Position numbers and translations under genes: made by a program. A DNA stretch of 64,000 bases from Mucilaginibacter sp. L196. GTDB lineage: Bacteria; Bacteroidota; Bacteroidia; Sphingobacteriales; Sphingobacteriaceae. Numbering within the stretch: the stretch's first letter is position 1; each line of letters starts with the position of its first letter. Below are positions 8,874-17,958 of the stretch, piece after piece. The stretch spans positions 62,001-126,000 of the forward strand of contig NZ_LMUO01000011.1 of assembly GCF_009765905.1 (NCBI RefSeq), given 5' to 3'. The notes under the pieces were generated by a model. It saw nothing but the letters and a program-made list of their open reading frames with translations, ran no database searches and was not told where the DNA came from.

Positions 8874-9935
8874 CTAAGGTACTTCAATAGCATTTAAAAT
8901 ACCGGTAATAATTTGCTCTGAAGTAATGTTTTCTGCCTCAGCCTCGTAAGTTAAGCCAACACGATGCCTTAATACATCATGCGCGATAGCGCGAACATCC
9001 TCAGGAATAACATAACCACGGCGTTTGATGAACGCATAAGCTTTTGCAGCCAGCGCTAAATTGATACTTGCCCTTGGCGATGCACCAAAGCTGATGAGGT
9101 TTTTGTATTGCGCTAATTTGTATTGCTCAGGGAAACGGGTAGCGAAAACAATGTCAATAATATATTGCTCAATTTTCTCATCCATGTAAACCTGGCGAAC
9201 CACCTTGCGGGCGCTGATGATATCATCCGTTTTTACAATAGGGTTGATCTTAGGGAAGCCTTGTGCCGATATATTAGCACGAACAATCTTCATTTCATCC
9301 TCTTTGGTTGGGTAGCCAATAACTACCTTCAGCATAAAACGGTCAACCTGCGCCTCGGGCAGTGGGTAAGTACCTTCCTGCTCAATAGGATTTTGGGTTG
9401 CCAGTACTAAAAATGGCTTTGGTAACGGGTAGGTATTATCGCCGATAGTAACCTGGCGTTCCTGCATGGCCTCCAACAGCGCGCTTTGCACTTTTGCAGG
9501 TGCACGGTTAATCTCATCCGCCAAAATAAAGTTAGAGAACAAAGGCCCTTTACGAACAATGAATTCTTCTTTCTTTTGATTATAGATCATCGTACCGAGT
9601 AAATCGGCAGGTAACAAATCAGGGGTGAATTGTATACGGCTGAAATCAGCTTCAATAGCTTTTGACAATGAATTGATAGCCAAGGTTTTTGCCAATCCGG
9701 GAACACCTTCTAACAGGATGTGTCCGTCGGCCAATAAACCGATCAATAAACGTTCTACCATATAACGCTGACCAACGATCACTTTATCCATCTCAATTTT
9801 CAACAGATCGATGAACGCGCTTTCCTTTTGGATCATCTCGTTCAGGGCGCGTATATCGGTTCCATAAGAGGTACTGCTGGTAGCCGTATCAGTTACAACT
9901 GGTTGTGTGCCACTATTTATTTCTTCCATTAGCAT
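8874..9935 (-). CDS. moxR: MoxR-family AAA ATPase
   Basis: The 353-residue AAA+ ATPase heads the Bat operon. The Walker A motif GVPGLAKT is at residues 77-84 and Walker B ILADEINRA at about 137-145. The MoxR-typical LLEAMQERQVTI and sensor-1 region LATQNPIEQEGTYPLPEAQ follow. The C-terminal lid helix bundle is present. MoxR proteins act as chaperone-like ATPases for VWA-domain partners, here presumably DUF58, BatA and BatB. The start could be 9935 or the ATG two codons later at 9929. About 290 bp of spacer separates it from the divergent DUF4397 gene and must carry the operon promoter. Confidence 0.94.
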   Translation of the reverse strand: MLMEEINSGTQPVVTDTATSSTSYGTDIRALNEMIQKESAFIDLLKIEMDKVIVGQRYMVERLLIGLLADGHILLEGVPGLAKTLAINSLSKAIEADFSRIQFTPDLLPADLLGTMIYNQKKEEFIVRKGPLFSNFILADEINRAPAKVQSALLEAMQERQVTIGDNTYPLPKPFLVLATQNPIEQEGTYPLPEAQVDRFMLKVVIGYPTKEDEMKIVRANISAQGFPKINPIVKTDDIISARKVVRQVYMDEKIEQYIIDIVFATRFPEQYKLAQYKNLISFGASPRASINLALAAKAYAFIKRRGYVIPEDVRAIAHDVLRHRVGLTYEAEAENITSEQIITGILNAIEVP

Positions 9936-10223
9936 TCGTATTTTAAGGCTTGCAAGTTAAAAAGAGTTGTTTCTTTAATCAAATTCTAAGTATTAGATTG
10001 TAGTTAGAATTTGTTAAAAAATGTTAAAACGGGGCATAATGGGTTTATCTAAGCCTCCAGTATGGCAAGTTGGGGTTATTATTGTAGGAATTCAAATATG
10101 ATTTGTAATAATAAGGCTACAATCATACTTAATTGTACCGTTAATGTTTTTTTTACGTTAAACAAAAATCTAAAGTATTAGTCAAACAAAAAATACCCCA
10201 AAATCAACTCTAATTATAATATT

Positions 10224-10943
10224 ATGAAATTAAACTTTACCAAAATTAAAGAGATTCGCCAACTTGGAACAGTCGCTTTATCAACCGGAATAGCTTGCTT
10301 GCTGGCAGTATCAATATCGTCTTGCAATAAAAGCTCAAGCACTGCCGGATCGGCCACGTTAGCAGTGGTTGCAGCCGCACCCGATGCACCGTCAGCAGAT
10401 TTTTATATAAATGGCAGCCTTGTTAATGGTACCCCATTAGTATATGGTAGTTATATATCTTATTTTAGTGCTGTATCGGGTACAAGTAAAGTGGGCTTTG
10501 ATGATACAGGTACTACTACAGCTATAGCTCTTGATACCATTAATCTCGCAGCTAGTAAGACATACACTCTTTTCTTATGCAATTTGGTAGCTAAGCGCGA
10601 ATTCGTATTAGTTAAGGATACCATTGTTAGCCCTCCAACTAATAAAGCTTCTATTCGATTGGCTAATATGAGCCCGGATGCTCCAAATGTCGATCTGGTA
10701 ATAGGTGGAAAAGTAATAGTTTCAAATGCATCATACAAGCAAGTGTCTTCTTTTGTAGCAATACCTGTTGTGGATAATGACACGTTAAGAATAGTGCAAA
10801 CAGGCACAAGTAATTTATTAGGTGTTGTAAATGCGCTAACTGTAGAATCCGGGGCAGTATATACCATTTGGCTTAACGGTTTTGCCAGTGGCATAAACGG
10901 TTATGTTCTTCAGGCCAACATCATGAGAAATGCTGCATTGTAA
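10224..10943 (+). CDS. DUF4397 lipoprotein, copy 1
   Basis: The 239-residue protein is exported: an N-terminal hydrophobic stretch (VALSTGIACLLAVSISSC) ends in a lipobox with Cys at about residue 34. Two DUF4397-type beta repeats follow, with VVAAAPDAPSADFYINGSLV and RLANMSPDAPNVDLVIGGK. DUF4397 domains are common in surface lipoproteins of unknown function in Bacteroidota. A close paralogue lies inverted at 27344-28075, and the two genes share their 5' leader, N-terminus and terminator. It stands alone here, followed by a strong hairpin. Confidence 0.88.
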   Translation: MKLNFTKIKEIRQLGTVALSTGIACLLAVSISSCNKSSSTAGSATLAVVAAAPDAPSADFYINGSLVNGTPLVYGSYISYFSAVSGTSKVGFDDTGTTTAIALDTINLAASKTYTLFLCNLVAKREFVLVKDTIVSPPTNKASIRLANMSPDAPNVDLVIGGKVIVSNASYKQVSSFVAIPVVDNDTLRIVQTGTSNLLGVVNALTVESGAVYTIWLNGFASGINGYVLQANIMRNAAL

Positions 10944-10962
10944 TTAATATTTACACTAAATT

Positions 10963-11003
10963 AAAACAAAAGGCTGCCACTATTAGTGGCAGCCTTTTGT
11001 TTT
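10963..11003 (+). terminator. Strong hairpin terminator of DUF4397 copy 1
   Basis: A perfect inverted repeat of about 20 bp reads AAAACAAAAGGCTGCCAC, then TATTA, then the complement ending in TTTTGTTTT. It sits 20 bases after the stop codon and has the U-rich tail of an intrinsic terminator. The same hairpin, with small changes, ends the paralogue at 27286-27326. Confidence 0.85.
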
Positions 11004-11083
11004 AGGATCGAAATTTATAAGTAAGGAATCGGGTTCTTAACGTAAATTAGTATGTTTACTAAAAATTATCAACCCATATTAAA

Positions 11084-11893
11084 ATGAAAAAAGTAATTCT
11101 TGTTACGGGAGCCTCTTCAGGTTTAGGTTTAGCTACGGCAAAAGCGCTGCAGGCCCAGGGCCATACAGTTTACGGAACCTCCCGCGATGCGAAAAAAATT
11201 AAAGATGTAGCTTTTAAACCACTATCAATGGATGTTACTGATGACGCATCGGTTAAAGCAGCTGTTGATGCCATTATTAAAGCCGAAGGCAAAATTGATG
11301 TGCTGGTTAACAATGCTGGCAACGGTATAACTGGTCCGCTTTACGCTATGCCGGTTGATGTGGCTAAAAAACAATTTGAGGTTAACTTTTTTGGCGTAGT
11401 ACGTGTAAGCAGCGCGATACTGCCGGGTATGATCGAAAAGAAACAAGGATTGGTTATTAATATAGGTTCATTGGCAGGTTTGTTTGGATTGCCTTACCAG
11501 GGTTTATACAGCGCGTCGAAATTTGCTATTGAAGGTTACTCTGAAAGCTTGCGTATGGAATTGCAAAATACCGGCATTAAGGTTGTTGTTGTTAACCCCG
11601 GCGATTTCAAAACCGACTTTACCGCGAGCCGCGAAAAAGTGCCTTTCCCGTTGAAAAATGAACAATTAAATAAAGAATATGCTGCTGCCGTTGCCGCTAT
11701 GGAAAAAGATGAAAGCATTGGTGCTGATCCAGCAAAATTAGCCGCTAAAATTGTTAAGATAGTAGATACGAAAAGCCCTAAACATAGTTATCTGGTTGGT
11801 GCTTTAGGCCAAACTATTGTACCTACATTGAAGGCAACTTTGCCGGGTGGCCTGTTTGTGAAATTAATGAACGACCATTACGGGATTAAGTAA
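11084..11893 (+). CDS. Short-chain dehydrogenase/reductase
   Basis: This is a classical SDR of 269 residues. The cofactor motif TGASSGLG is at residues 8-15, NNAG at 76-79, the catalytic Ser at 129 (INIGSL), and the YxxxK pair at Tyr142 and Lys146 (YSASK). The residues after the first beta strand (GTSRDAKK) include an Arg, suggesting NADPH preference. It is cytoplasmic and probably reduces a ketone or aldehyde, but the substrate cannot be read from sequence. The gene is preceded by the DUF4397 terminator and followed by a small CCCCC-TGAA-GGGGG hairpin. Confidence 0.92.
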   Translation: MKKVILVTGASSGLGLATAKALQAQGHTVYGTSRDAKKIKDVAFKPLSMDVTDDASVKAAVDAIIKAEGKIDVLVNNAGNGITGPLYAMPVDVAKKQFEVNFFGVVRVSSAILPGMIEKKQGLVINIGSLAGLFGLPYQGLYSASKFAIEGYSESLRMELQNTGIKVVVVNPGDFKTDFTASREKVPFPLKNEQLNKEYAAAVAAMEKDESIGADPAKLAAKIVKIVDTKSPKHSYLVGALGQTIVPTLKATLPGGLFVKLMNDHYGIK

Positions 11894-11907
11894 CCCCCTG
11901 AAGGGGG
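11894..11907 (+). terminator. Short GC hairpin after the SDR gene
   Basis: CCCCC-TGAA-GGGGG forms a 5-bp GC stem directly at the SDR stop codon, with no T-run. It may be a weak terminator or a worn copy of the C-rich palindromic repeat found elsewhere in the window. Confidence 0.35.
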
Positions 11908-11973
11908 AATGAAAATGTTTAAAGGGGATAGTAGTTTTGAAGATTACTGTCCCTTTGTTATTTATTATCTACC

Positions 11974-12960
11974 ATGAAATTTAGAACGATATTATTTTCA
12001 ATAGCTGTTGTTGGATTGTGCAGTAATGCCGTCGCGCAGCAGAAAAAGGAATTCTCCGGTAACCCTGTTATACCCGGTTGGAATGCCGACCCGGAAGCTA
12101 AGATATTTGAGGGGCAGTATTGGATATACCCAACCTACTCTGCTCCTTATGAGCAGCAGGTGCATATGGATGCATGGTCGTCGAAGGATTTGGTGCATTG
12201 GACAAAGCACCCCGATATTATTGATACCGCCGCCATAAAGTGGGCCAAAAAGGCCATGTGGGCACCAGCCGTTACCGAAATGGGTGGCAAATATTATTTC
12301 TTTTTTGGGGCGAATGACATTCACGATGATAAAAAAGAGATCGGCGGGATAGGTGTGGGTGTTTCGGATAGCCCGGCAGGCTCGTTTAAGGATTATTTAG
12401 GTAAGCCGCTTATCGGGCAGATCCATAATGGCGCGCAGCCTATTGATCAGTTTATTTTTAAAGATCATGACGGCCAGTATTATATTATTTATGGTGGCTG
12501 GCAACATTGCAACATCGCGAAGCTGAATAAGGATTTTACCGGTTTTATTCCCTTTGCTGATGGCACTACGTTTAAATCCATCACCCCTGAACATTATGTG
12601 GAAGGATCGGTAATGTTTACCCGGAAAGGAAAATATTACTTAATGTGGTCTGAAGGGGGCTGGACCGGACCGGATTATCGTGTAGCTTATGCTATTGGCG
12701 ATGCACCGACAGGCCCGTTTAAACGGATTGGTGTTGTTTTGCAGCAGGACCCTAAAATAGCTACGGGTGCAGGGCACCATTCGGTGATACAGGTACCGGG
12801 TAAGGATGAATGGTATATTGTTTACCACCGCAGGCCGTTGACAGAGACGGATGGTAACCATCGCGTTACTTGTATTGACCATATGTATTTTGATAAAGAT
12901 GGGTTGATAAAGCCTGTGATTATTACTAACGAGGGCGTAGCGGCGGTGCCTTTAAAATAA
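11974..12960 (+). CDS. Secreted GH43-type glycoside hydrolase
   Basis: A signal peptide (MKFRTILFSIAVVGLCSNAVAQ) precedes a five-bladed beta-propeller typical of GH43. The catalytic triad is visible: general base Asp39 in WNADPEA, the modulating Asp158 in QPIDQF, and general acid Glu210 in HYVEGS. GH43 enzymes release arabinose, xylose or galactose from plant polysaccharides. The short 328-residue single-domain form resembles exo-acting arabinofuranosidases or xylosidases. The specificity is not certain. The signal peptide places it in the periplasm or outside. The YdcF-like gene follows after 6 bases. Confidence 0.9.
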   Translation: MKFRTILFSIAVVGLCSNAVAQQKKEFSGNPVIPGWNADPEAKIFEGQYWIYPTYSAPYEQQVHMDAWSSKDLVHWTKHPDIIDTAAIKWAKKAMWAPAVTEMGGKYYFFFGANDIHDDKKEIGGIGVGVSDSPAGSFKDYLGKPLIGQIHNGAQPIDQFIFKDHDGQYYIIYGGWQHCNIAKLNKDFTGFIPFADGTTFKSITPEHYVEGSVMFTRKGKYYLMWSEGGWTGPDYRVAYAIGDAPTGPFKRIGVVLQQDPKIATGAGHHSVIQVPGKDEWYIVYHRRPLTETDGNHRVTCIDHMYFDKDGLIKPVIITNEGVAAVPLK

Positions 12961-12966
12961 TTGCTT

Positions 12967-13713
12967 ATGTATTTTGCACTATCTAAACTATTGTTGTTTT
13001 TGCTTTACCCTGCTTTTTGGGTATTTATTGTATTTGTGATCGCTTTGTTTGTGAAAGATCGTAAACGCAAACAACGCTGGTTAATTGCCGCAGTAGCATT
13101 ACTGTATATATTTTCAGCACCTCTGTTTTTAAATTTATTTGCCCGTGCCTGGAGTATTAAACCTACTTTAGCTAAAGTGCCTAATGTTTATAGTTGCGCT
13201 ATTATTTTAGGGGGCTACACATCGGTTCATCAAAATGGGGACGGATATTTTAATAGTGCATCTGATAGGTTTATAGAAGCTGTTAGATTATTCAATACAG
13301 GTGTGGTTAAAAACTTATTACTTTCCGGAGGAAATGGAAGCTTGATGCCAGGTGAATACAAGGAAGCTAATTGGGCTAAAACGCAATTGCTCACCTTTAA
13401 AGTGCCGGATAGTAGCATATTGATTGAAAGTAACTCCAGAAATACAATTGAAAATGCTATTTTTTCAAAACAGATTTTACAGAAATCAGGGTTGAAGCCA
13501 CCATATTTATTGGTAACATCTGATTTTCATATGCGGCGGGCGTTCATGATATTTAAAAAGGAAGGTTTGCAGGTAATACCTTATCCGTGTGATTACTCGG
13601 TTGGCCAGTGGATGGATTTATTTAGCGACCTGATACCTGATGGTGTGGCCTGGGCTGAGTGGAATATTTATTTAAAGGAATTGGTGGGTTATGTGGTGGA
13701 CAAGTGGAAATAA
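12967..13713 (+). CDS. YdcF/ElyC-like DUF218 membrane protein
   Basis: Two N-terminal membrane helices (about residues 5-28 and 38-58) anchor a DUF218 domain. Its hallmarks are CAIILGG, LLLSGGNGS, the SRNTIENA segment with conserved Asn and Glu, and VTSDFHMRRA. Family members such as SanA and ElyC affect envelope integrity in enterobacteria, but the biochemical activity is unclear. I chose the ATG at 12967; a TTG two codons earlier abuts the stop of the GH43 gene. The 6-base spacing suggests co-transcription with the GH43 gene. Confidence 0.88.
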   Translation: MYFALSKLLLFLLYPAFWVFIVFVIALFVKDRKRKQRWLIAAVALLYIFSAPLFLNLFARAWSIKPTLAKVPNVYSCAIILGGYTSVHQNGDGYFNSASDRFIEAVRLFNTGVVKNLLLSGGNGSLMPGEYKEANWAKTQLLTFKVPDSSILIESNSRNTIENAIFSKQILQKSGLKPPYLLVTSDFHMRRAFMIFKKEGLQVIPYPCDYSVGQWMDLFSDLIPDGVAWAEWNIYLKELVGYVVDKWK

Positions 13714-13726
13714 TCTAAAATAAAAA

Positions 13727-13751
13727 ATCCCTCTCTGAAAAAGAGAGGGAT
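13727..13751 (-). terminator. Hairpin terminator between YdcF-like gene and kup
   Basis: ATCCCTCTCT-GAAAA-AGAGAGGGAT forms a perfect 10-bp stem. The run of A bases on its left is a U-run when read from the minus strand, so it best serves as the intrinsic terminator of kup. It may also stop plus-strand transcription. Confidence 0.75.
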
Positions 13752-13793
13752 CGGGGTTGCAGGCCTGACCTGCTTATTTAGACAGGGGTATTA

Positions 13794-15785
13794 TTAAAAA
13801 ATGGGTTCCATCGTTACCGGATCAATCCTTTTTAGGTTGATGTTGCTAACCGGTTTTACCACTAATGGAATTTTCTCAACATAAGTTTCACTGGTATCTA
13901 AACCAAAAGCTTTGGCTTCGGATAGTGCCAGCTTTTTGATGCTGAAGTAACTGTTCAGGATAAATGATTCGGATACGCTGAACAGGTTATTATATGACAG
14001 GAATTTCTCCAATATCACAAAGCGGAAATCAGATACTACTTTGAATTTTTTAAGTGATTCGTAACTGCTGGTGATGTCAAGCTCTTTACGGGCAACCATA
14101 TCTTCAACCACTTTGCGGAACAATACGTTAACACGGGGTTGTATACGGAATCCTAACCGGAAATCAACACGGATGATCTTGTCTTGCTCAACCTGATCCA
14201 CACTATATTCCATAGTATACGGCTCATCAGTAGTATCAATATGCACAAACCAATAAGTGTCAGCACGCTTAGGGCTTCGGCTCATGATAGAGTAGATGAC
14301 CTTCTCTTCTATTTGCCTGCTGTTATTTGCCTTGGTAAGGTAGATCAGCTGGCTTGAATATTTTGGAATAGTTGTATCGGCGCTTAGTGCATTTAACATT
14401 GGGATCTGATCCTCCAGGTCGATAAAATGCAGGAAGCGGTTGTTTATTTTACGAGCCCTGAACCATATATACATGGTGAATATCAATCCAACCTCAAACA
14501 CCAGGAAGAAGATCCTTTTTAGTAGTTTGGCAGCATTCTCCACAAAGAAAGCCGACTCTACACATAAGAATACACAAAGGATGATGGTTACCAACCATAT
14601 AGGCCAATGTTTAACATAGCGCATAAAGTAGTACATCAATACGGTAGTCATAAGCATGGCTATAGTAATAGAAAAGCCATAGGCAGCCGTCATATGCTCG
14701 GATGTTTGGAAGTATAATGTTACCGCTATACAGCCAAAGCACAATAACCAGTTAATGCTGGGTATATAAATTTGCCCGCGAATGTTTGAAGGGTATTTAA
14801 TGGTAATGCGGGGCCAAAAGTTCATACTTACGGCTTCGCTGATTAGTGTAAATGACCCGCTTATCAGTGCCTGGCTGGCAATAATAGTAGCTAGTGTTGC
14901 CAAGGCAACACTGGGGATCATTAATAAATGCGGGTTAGGCACTATCTGGTAAAATGGGTTTACATTGGCGAAATTAGTATTTTCAGGCTGGCTTAATACC
15001 CATGCACCCTGGCCTAAATAGCTTAATACCAATGTGGTTTTAACAAATATCCAGCTGTACTGGATGTTTTTGCGCCCGCAATGGCCAAGATCAGAATACA
15101 AAGCTTCGGCACCTGTGGTACATAAAAATACCGCGCCTAATAAAGCAAGGCCACCGGGATGGTTGAATAATAATTTTGCGCCATAGTAAGGGCTTAATGC
15201 TTTAAATATAGATGGGGAATGCAAAATTTGAAGGGTACCTAAAACACCTATCATCAAAAACCACATTAACATAACCGGGCCAAATGCCGAGCCCACCACC
15301 TTGGTGCCAAATTGCTGAAAGAAAAACAGCAATAATATAATGCCGATAACAATGCCAATAATAAGCTTACTGCCCGGAACAAATGAAGCTGCCAATGATG
15401 GTACATTGCTTAATCCCTCAATAGCTGAAGTAACCGAGATTGGTGGGGTTATGATACCATCAGCCAATAAAGTACCTGCACCTATAATAGCCGGAATAGC
15501 CAGCCATTTGCCGTAACGGCGAACTAAAGCATATAGCGAGAATATACCACCTTCGCCCTTGTTATCAGCCTGTAGGGTGATGAGGATATATTTAAAAGTG
15601 GTTTGCAGGGTTAATGTCCAGAATATACAGGAGATTGAGCCTAATACCAGCAACTCGTTTGCTTTTCCTCCTTCGGTTAATAAGGTTTGGAACACATAGA
15701 GCGGTGAAGTACCAATATCGCCGAAGATGATGCCAAGCGCTAACAGCATGCCACCGGCGGTAAGTTTTCTTAAGTGCGGATTCAT
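13794..15785 (-). CDS. kup: Kup-type potassium uptake protein
   Basis: The 663-residue protein matches the KUP/HAK/KT family of proton-coupled potassium importers in length and motifs. The N-terminal GIIFGDIGTSPLYVFQTL lies near residues 18-36, followed by about twelve membrane helices (to residue 445). Conserved features include the FGPVMLMWF and TTGAEALYSDLGHCG segments. A C-terminal cytoplasmic domain of about 200 residues ends the protein. The start codon is 22 bases downstream of the sensor kinase gene on the same strand, so the two are probably co-transcribed. Confidence 0.95.
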   Translation of the reverse strand: MNPHLRKLTAGGMLLALGIIFGDIGTSPLYVFQTLLTEGGKANELLVLGSISCIFWTLTLQTTFKYILITLQADNKGEGGIFSLYALVRRYGKWLAIPAIIGAGTLLADGIITPPISVTSAIEGLSNVPSLAASFVPGSKLIIGIVIGIILLLFFFQQFGTKVVGSAFGPVMLMWFLMIGVLGTLQILHSPSIFKALSPYYGAKLLFNHPGGLALLGAVFLCTTGAEALYSDLGHCGRKNIQYSWIFVKTTLVLSYLGQGAWVLSQPENTNFANVNPFYQIVPNPHLLMIPSVALATLATIIASQALISGSFTLISEAVSMNFWPRITIKYPSNIRGQIYIPSINWLLCFGCIAVTLYFQTSEHMTAAYGFSITIAMLMTTVLMYYFMRYVKHWPIWLVTIILCVFLCVESAFFVENAAKLLKRIFFLVFEVGLIFTMYIWFRARKINNRFLHFIDLEDQIPMLNALSADTTIPKYSSQLIYLTKANNSRQIEEKVIYSIMSRSPKRADTYWFVHIDTTDEPYTMEYSVDQVEQDKIIRVDFRLGFRIQPRVNVLFRKVVEDMVARKELDITSSYESLKKFKVVSDFRFVILEKFLSYNNLFSVSESFILNSYFSIKKLALSEAKAFGLDTSETYVEKIPLVVKPVSNINLKRIDPVTMEPIF

Positions 15786-15807
15786 TTGTTTGTATGTTGT
15801 TTAAAAA

Positions 15808-17526
15808 TTATAGGGCATTGTTGTTAATGTTAAGGTTGAAATGGAAGCGGCTGCCTTCGCCAACTTCACTTTCAACACCTATGTTGCCTCCCTGGGCTTC
15901 AATAAAGTCTTTGGCTATTGCAAGGCCTAAACCGGTTCCGGTTTTATCAGCTTCGGCACCCGGGATACGGAAATAGCGTTCAAAAATGCGGGCGAGATAC
16001 TTTTCGTCAATCCCGCGCCCCTGGTCTTTCACTGCAAACTCTATGAAATGATTTTTTTTCTTCACATCCAGATTAATAGTAGCTTTTTCGGGGCTATACT
16101 TAATGGCGTTTGATAGCAGGTTGATTAATACCCATGTTGTTTTATCCAAATCGGCCATTACGTTTGGCAGGGTATCGGCACAATTTGTATTGATGGTGAT
16201 CTGTTTTTGTTCGGCTAATGAGCGGATAGCTTTTACCGCGTATTCTACGATGTTTTTAGGGTGTGTACTGCCGAAGTGCAGGTTTATCTTGCCGGTTTCT
16301 ACCTGCGCGGCGTCAAGCAGTTCAGCGGTGATCTGTAACAGGCGGTGGGTATCGGCATCAATATTTTGGATGAGTTGTTTTTGCTCATTATTTACTTCTC
16401 CTACACGCGCATCTTCCAGTAATTTAACGCTCATACGGATAGATGCGAGCGGTGTTTTTAATTCGTGCGATATGGTTGCGATGAACGCTGTTTTGTCATC
16501 ATTAAGCTGCTGAAAATCGGTGATGTTTTTCAGGATGAAAACCTTGCCTATTACCTTGTCGTCATTAGTTACTTCTAAAACATCTTTGGTGAAAAAGCTA
16601 TCGCGGTTATCAGCAAAAAGCTTCATTTTAGGCTGATTAACAAATAGCATGTTGCGTAACAGGTCATTTTCCAGAGCTATGTTTGGGGCGTATTGACCTG
16701 TTAACCGATCCTCTGGAATGCCGATTAGCATGCATGCAACTTTATTGGCGAAAATGATAAACTGTTTGTCATCAATACCAATAATGGCATCACCCATGGA
16801 GTTGATGATGGTTTCGATCCTTCTTTTTTCGAACATGATGCTGGCAATATTGCTGCTCTCATACTCATTAAGCTTGCCGGCCATTTGGTTAAAAGCTATC
16901 GCCAGATCGCCAAACTCATCTTTTGCAGGGAAAACAAGGCGTTTATTATAGTTTTTGTTGGCAACCTCTTTTATGCCCGATATTAATTCTTTTACAGGGT
17001 TAGCAATGTAGCCGGGGAAATTTACCATAAAGCTAAAAGCGATAAGGAAACATAGTGTGCCAACAAGCGATACAAGAATTATTGCCCGATCGGCAGTAGT
17101 TGTGGCTTTGGTATTGCGATGCTCAATAGCATTCATGTTAAGCTGCATAATATTGTAAAGTATGCCGCGAATTTTTGAGCTGAGCTGAATTGTTGCCTGA
17201 GGGTTATTTACTGAAAGTTTGTAGCCTTCGAAAGTTGAACGTAATGAATCGGCTAATTGCTCTTCGCCGGGTTCGGTTATGTTTTGTTCTTCTTTGCTTA
17301 TGTTGGCCTCTATGGTTTGTAATTTGGTAGCTGTGTTTACGGTTTGAGGATAATCAAGCGCCTGCTCAATAGCCTTTACATACACCAATGAACGATAGTT
17401 GTCTTTTAATATAGCTTTCGAATCATTTGAAAGGCGGGTTAAATAATAATCTGCCATTCCTGAGCTGATCAGCGCCATCAAAAAGATGAAGCCAATACCT
17501 GCGCGAAGTTTGTTTTTTATGTTCAT
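15808..17526 (-). CDS. Membrane sensor histidine kinase (HAMP-PAS-HisKA-HATPase)
   Basis: Starting at the ATG at 17526 gives 572 residues. An N-terminal membrane helix (about 8-28), a sensor loop of about 120 residues, and a second helix (about 148-168) are followed by a HAMP domain ending in AFNQMAGKL. A PAS domain comes next (about 230-335). The HisKA domain has the phospho-accepting His354 in ISHELKTPL. The ATPase domain has N (NLLSNAIKYS), G1 (DQGRGID) and G2 (GTGLGLAIAK) boxes. It lies just upstream of kup and may sense turgor or potassium. No HisKA-type partner regulator is adjacent; the divergent LytTR regulator is an unusual partner for this kinase class. A start at 17550 is also possible. 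Confidence 0.9.
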   Translation of the reverse strand: MNIKNKLRAGIGFIFLMALISSGMADYYLTRLSNDSKAILKDNYRSLVYVKAIEQALDYPQTVNTATKLQTIEANISKEEQNITEPGEEQLADSLRSTFEGYKLSVNNPQATIQLSSKIRGILYNIMQLNMNAIEHRNTKATTTADRAIILVSLVGTLCFLIAFSFMVNFPGYIANPVKELISGIKEVANKNYNKRLVFPAKDEFGDLAIAFNQMAGKLNEYESSNIASIMFEKRRIETIINSMGDAIIGIDDKQFIIFANKVACMLIGIPEDRLTGQYAPNIALENDLLRNMLFVNQPKMKLFADNRDSFFTKDVLEVTNDDKVIGKVFILKNITDFQQLNDDKTAFIATISHELKTPLASIRMSVKLLEDARVGEVNNEQKQLIQNIDADTHRLLQITAELLDAAQVETGKINLHFGSTHPKNIVEYAVKAIRSLAEQKQITINTNCADTLPNVMADLDKTTWVLINLLSNAIKYSPEKATINLDVKKKNHFIEFAVKDQGRGIDEKYLARIFERYFRIPGAEADKTGTGLGLAIAKDFIEAQGGNIGVESEVGEGSRFHFNLNINNNAL

Positions 17527-17654
17527 GATAACGAAACCTTGATAAGCCATTAATAATTATAATGCCAAGGCAACAGGAATATTTTTATTTTGTTGAAATA
17601 CAGGTTTTTATATATGAATTATTTGTATTTGTTAACTCATACTATATACGAAAC

Positions 17655-17690
17655 CATATCATTTTGATAGGGTATTATCAAAATGGTGTG
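17655..17690. promoter_or_regulatory. Imperfect dyad, possible operator
   Basis: Arms of 15 bases match at 13 positions: CATATCATTTTGATA against the reverse complement of TATCAAAATGGTGTG, with a 6-base loop. It lies about 130 bp upstream of the sensor kinase start. There is no T-run, so an operator is more likely than a terminator. The binding protein is unknown. Confidence 0.35.
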
Positions 17691-17794
17691 TATATATAAC
17701 ACTATTGGTTTAATTGGGATGCTTCCAAATGTCGGCATAAGGATTTGAAAAGGTGTTGACACTGTTTTGTCAGTATGATGGCTGCCTGTTGTAG

Positions 17795-17862
17795 TTACTC
17801 ACCCGATCTTGCTTCGCTCGACCACCCTCTCTTTCGCTGTGCGACAAAGAGGGGATTGGGGG
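17795..17862. repeat. ACTCACCCG-family repeat, partial copy
   Basis: The segment starts with TTACTCACCCG and contains CCCTCTCTTTCGCTGTGCGACAAAGAG-type sequence. This is shared with the left half of the full palindromic copy at 43353-43497. The right half of the palindrome, ending in CGGGTGAGTAA, is missing here. Confidence 0.7.
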
Positions 17863-17958
17863 ATAGGTAGTTTGTCATAGAATTGAGGCGGTAAGTTAAG
17901 TTTTAAAATAAGGAGCGCCAGCAAATTTATCTAACCAAACAAAAAAATACTTAGTTTT

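Larger units (their letters stand above)
17527..17958. other. Divergent spacer with dyad and repeat remnant
   Basis: This 432-bp gap holds the divergent promoters of the sensor kinase and the LytTR regulator. Two structures stand out: an imperfect dyad at 17655-17690 (arms with ATTTTGATA and TATCAAAAT around GGGTAT) and a partial palindromic repeat at 17795-17862. I see no small gene with a convincing start. Confidence 0.6.
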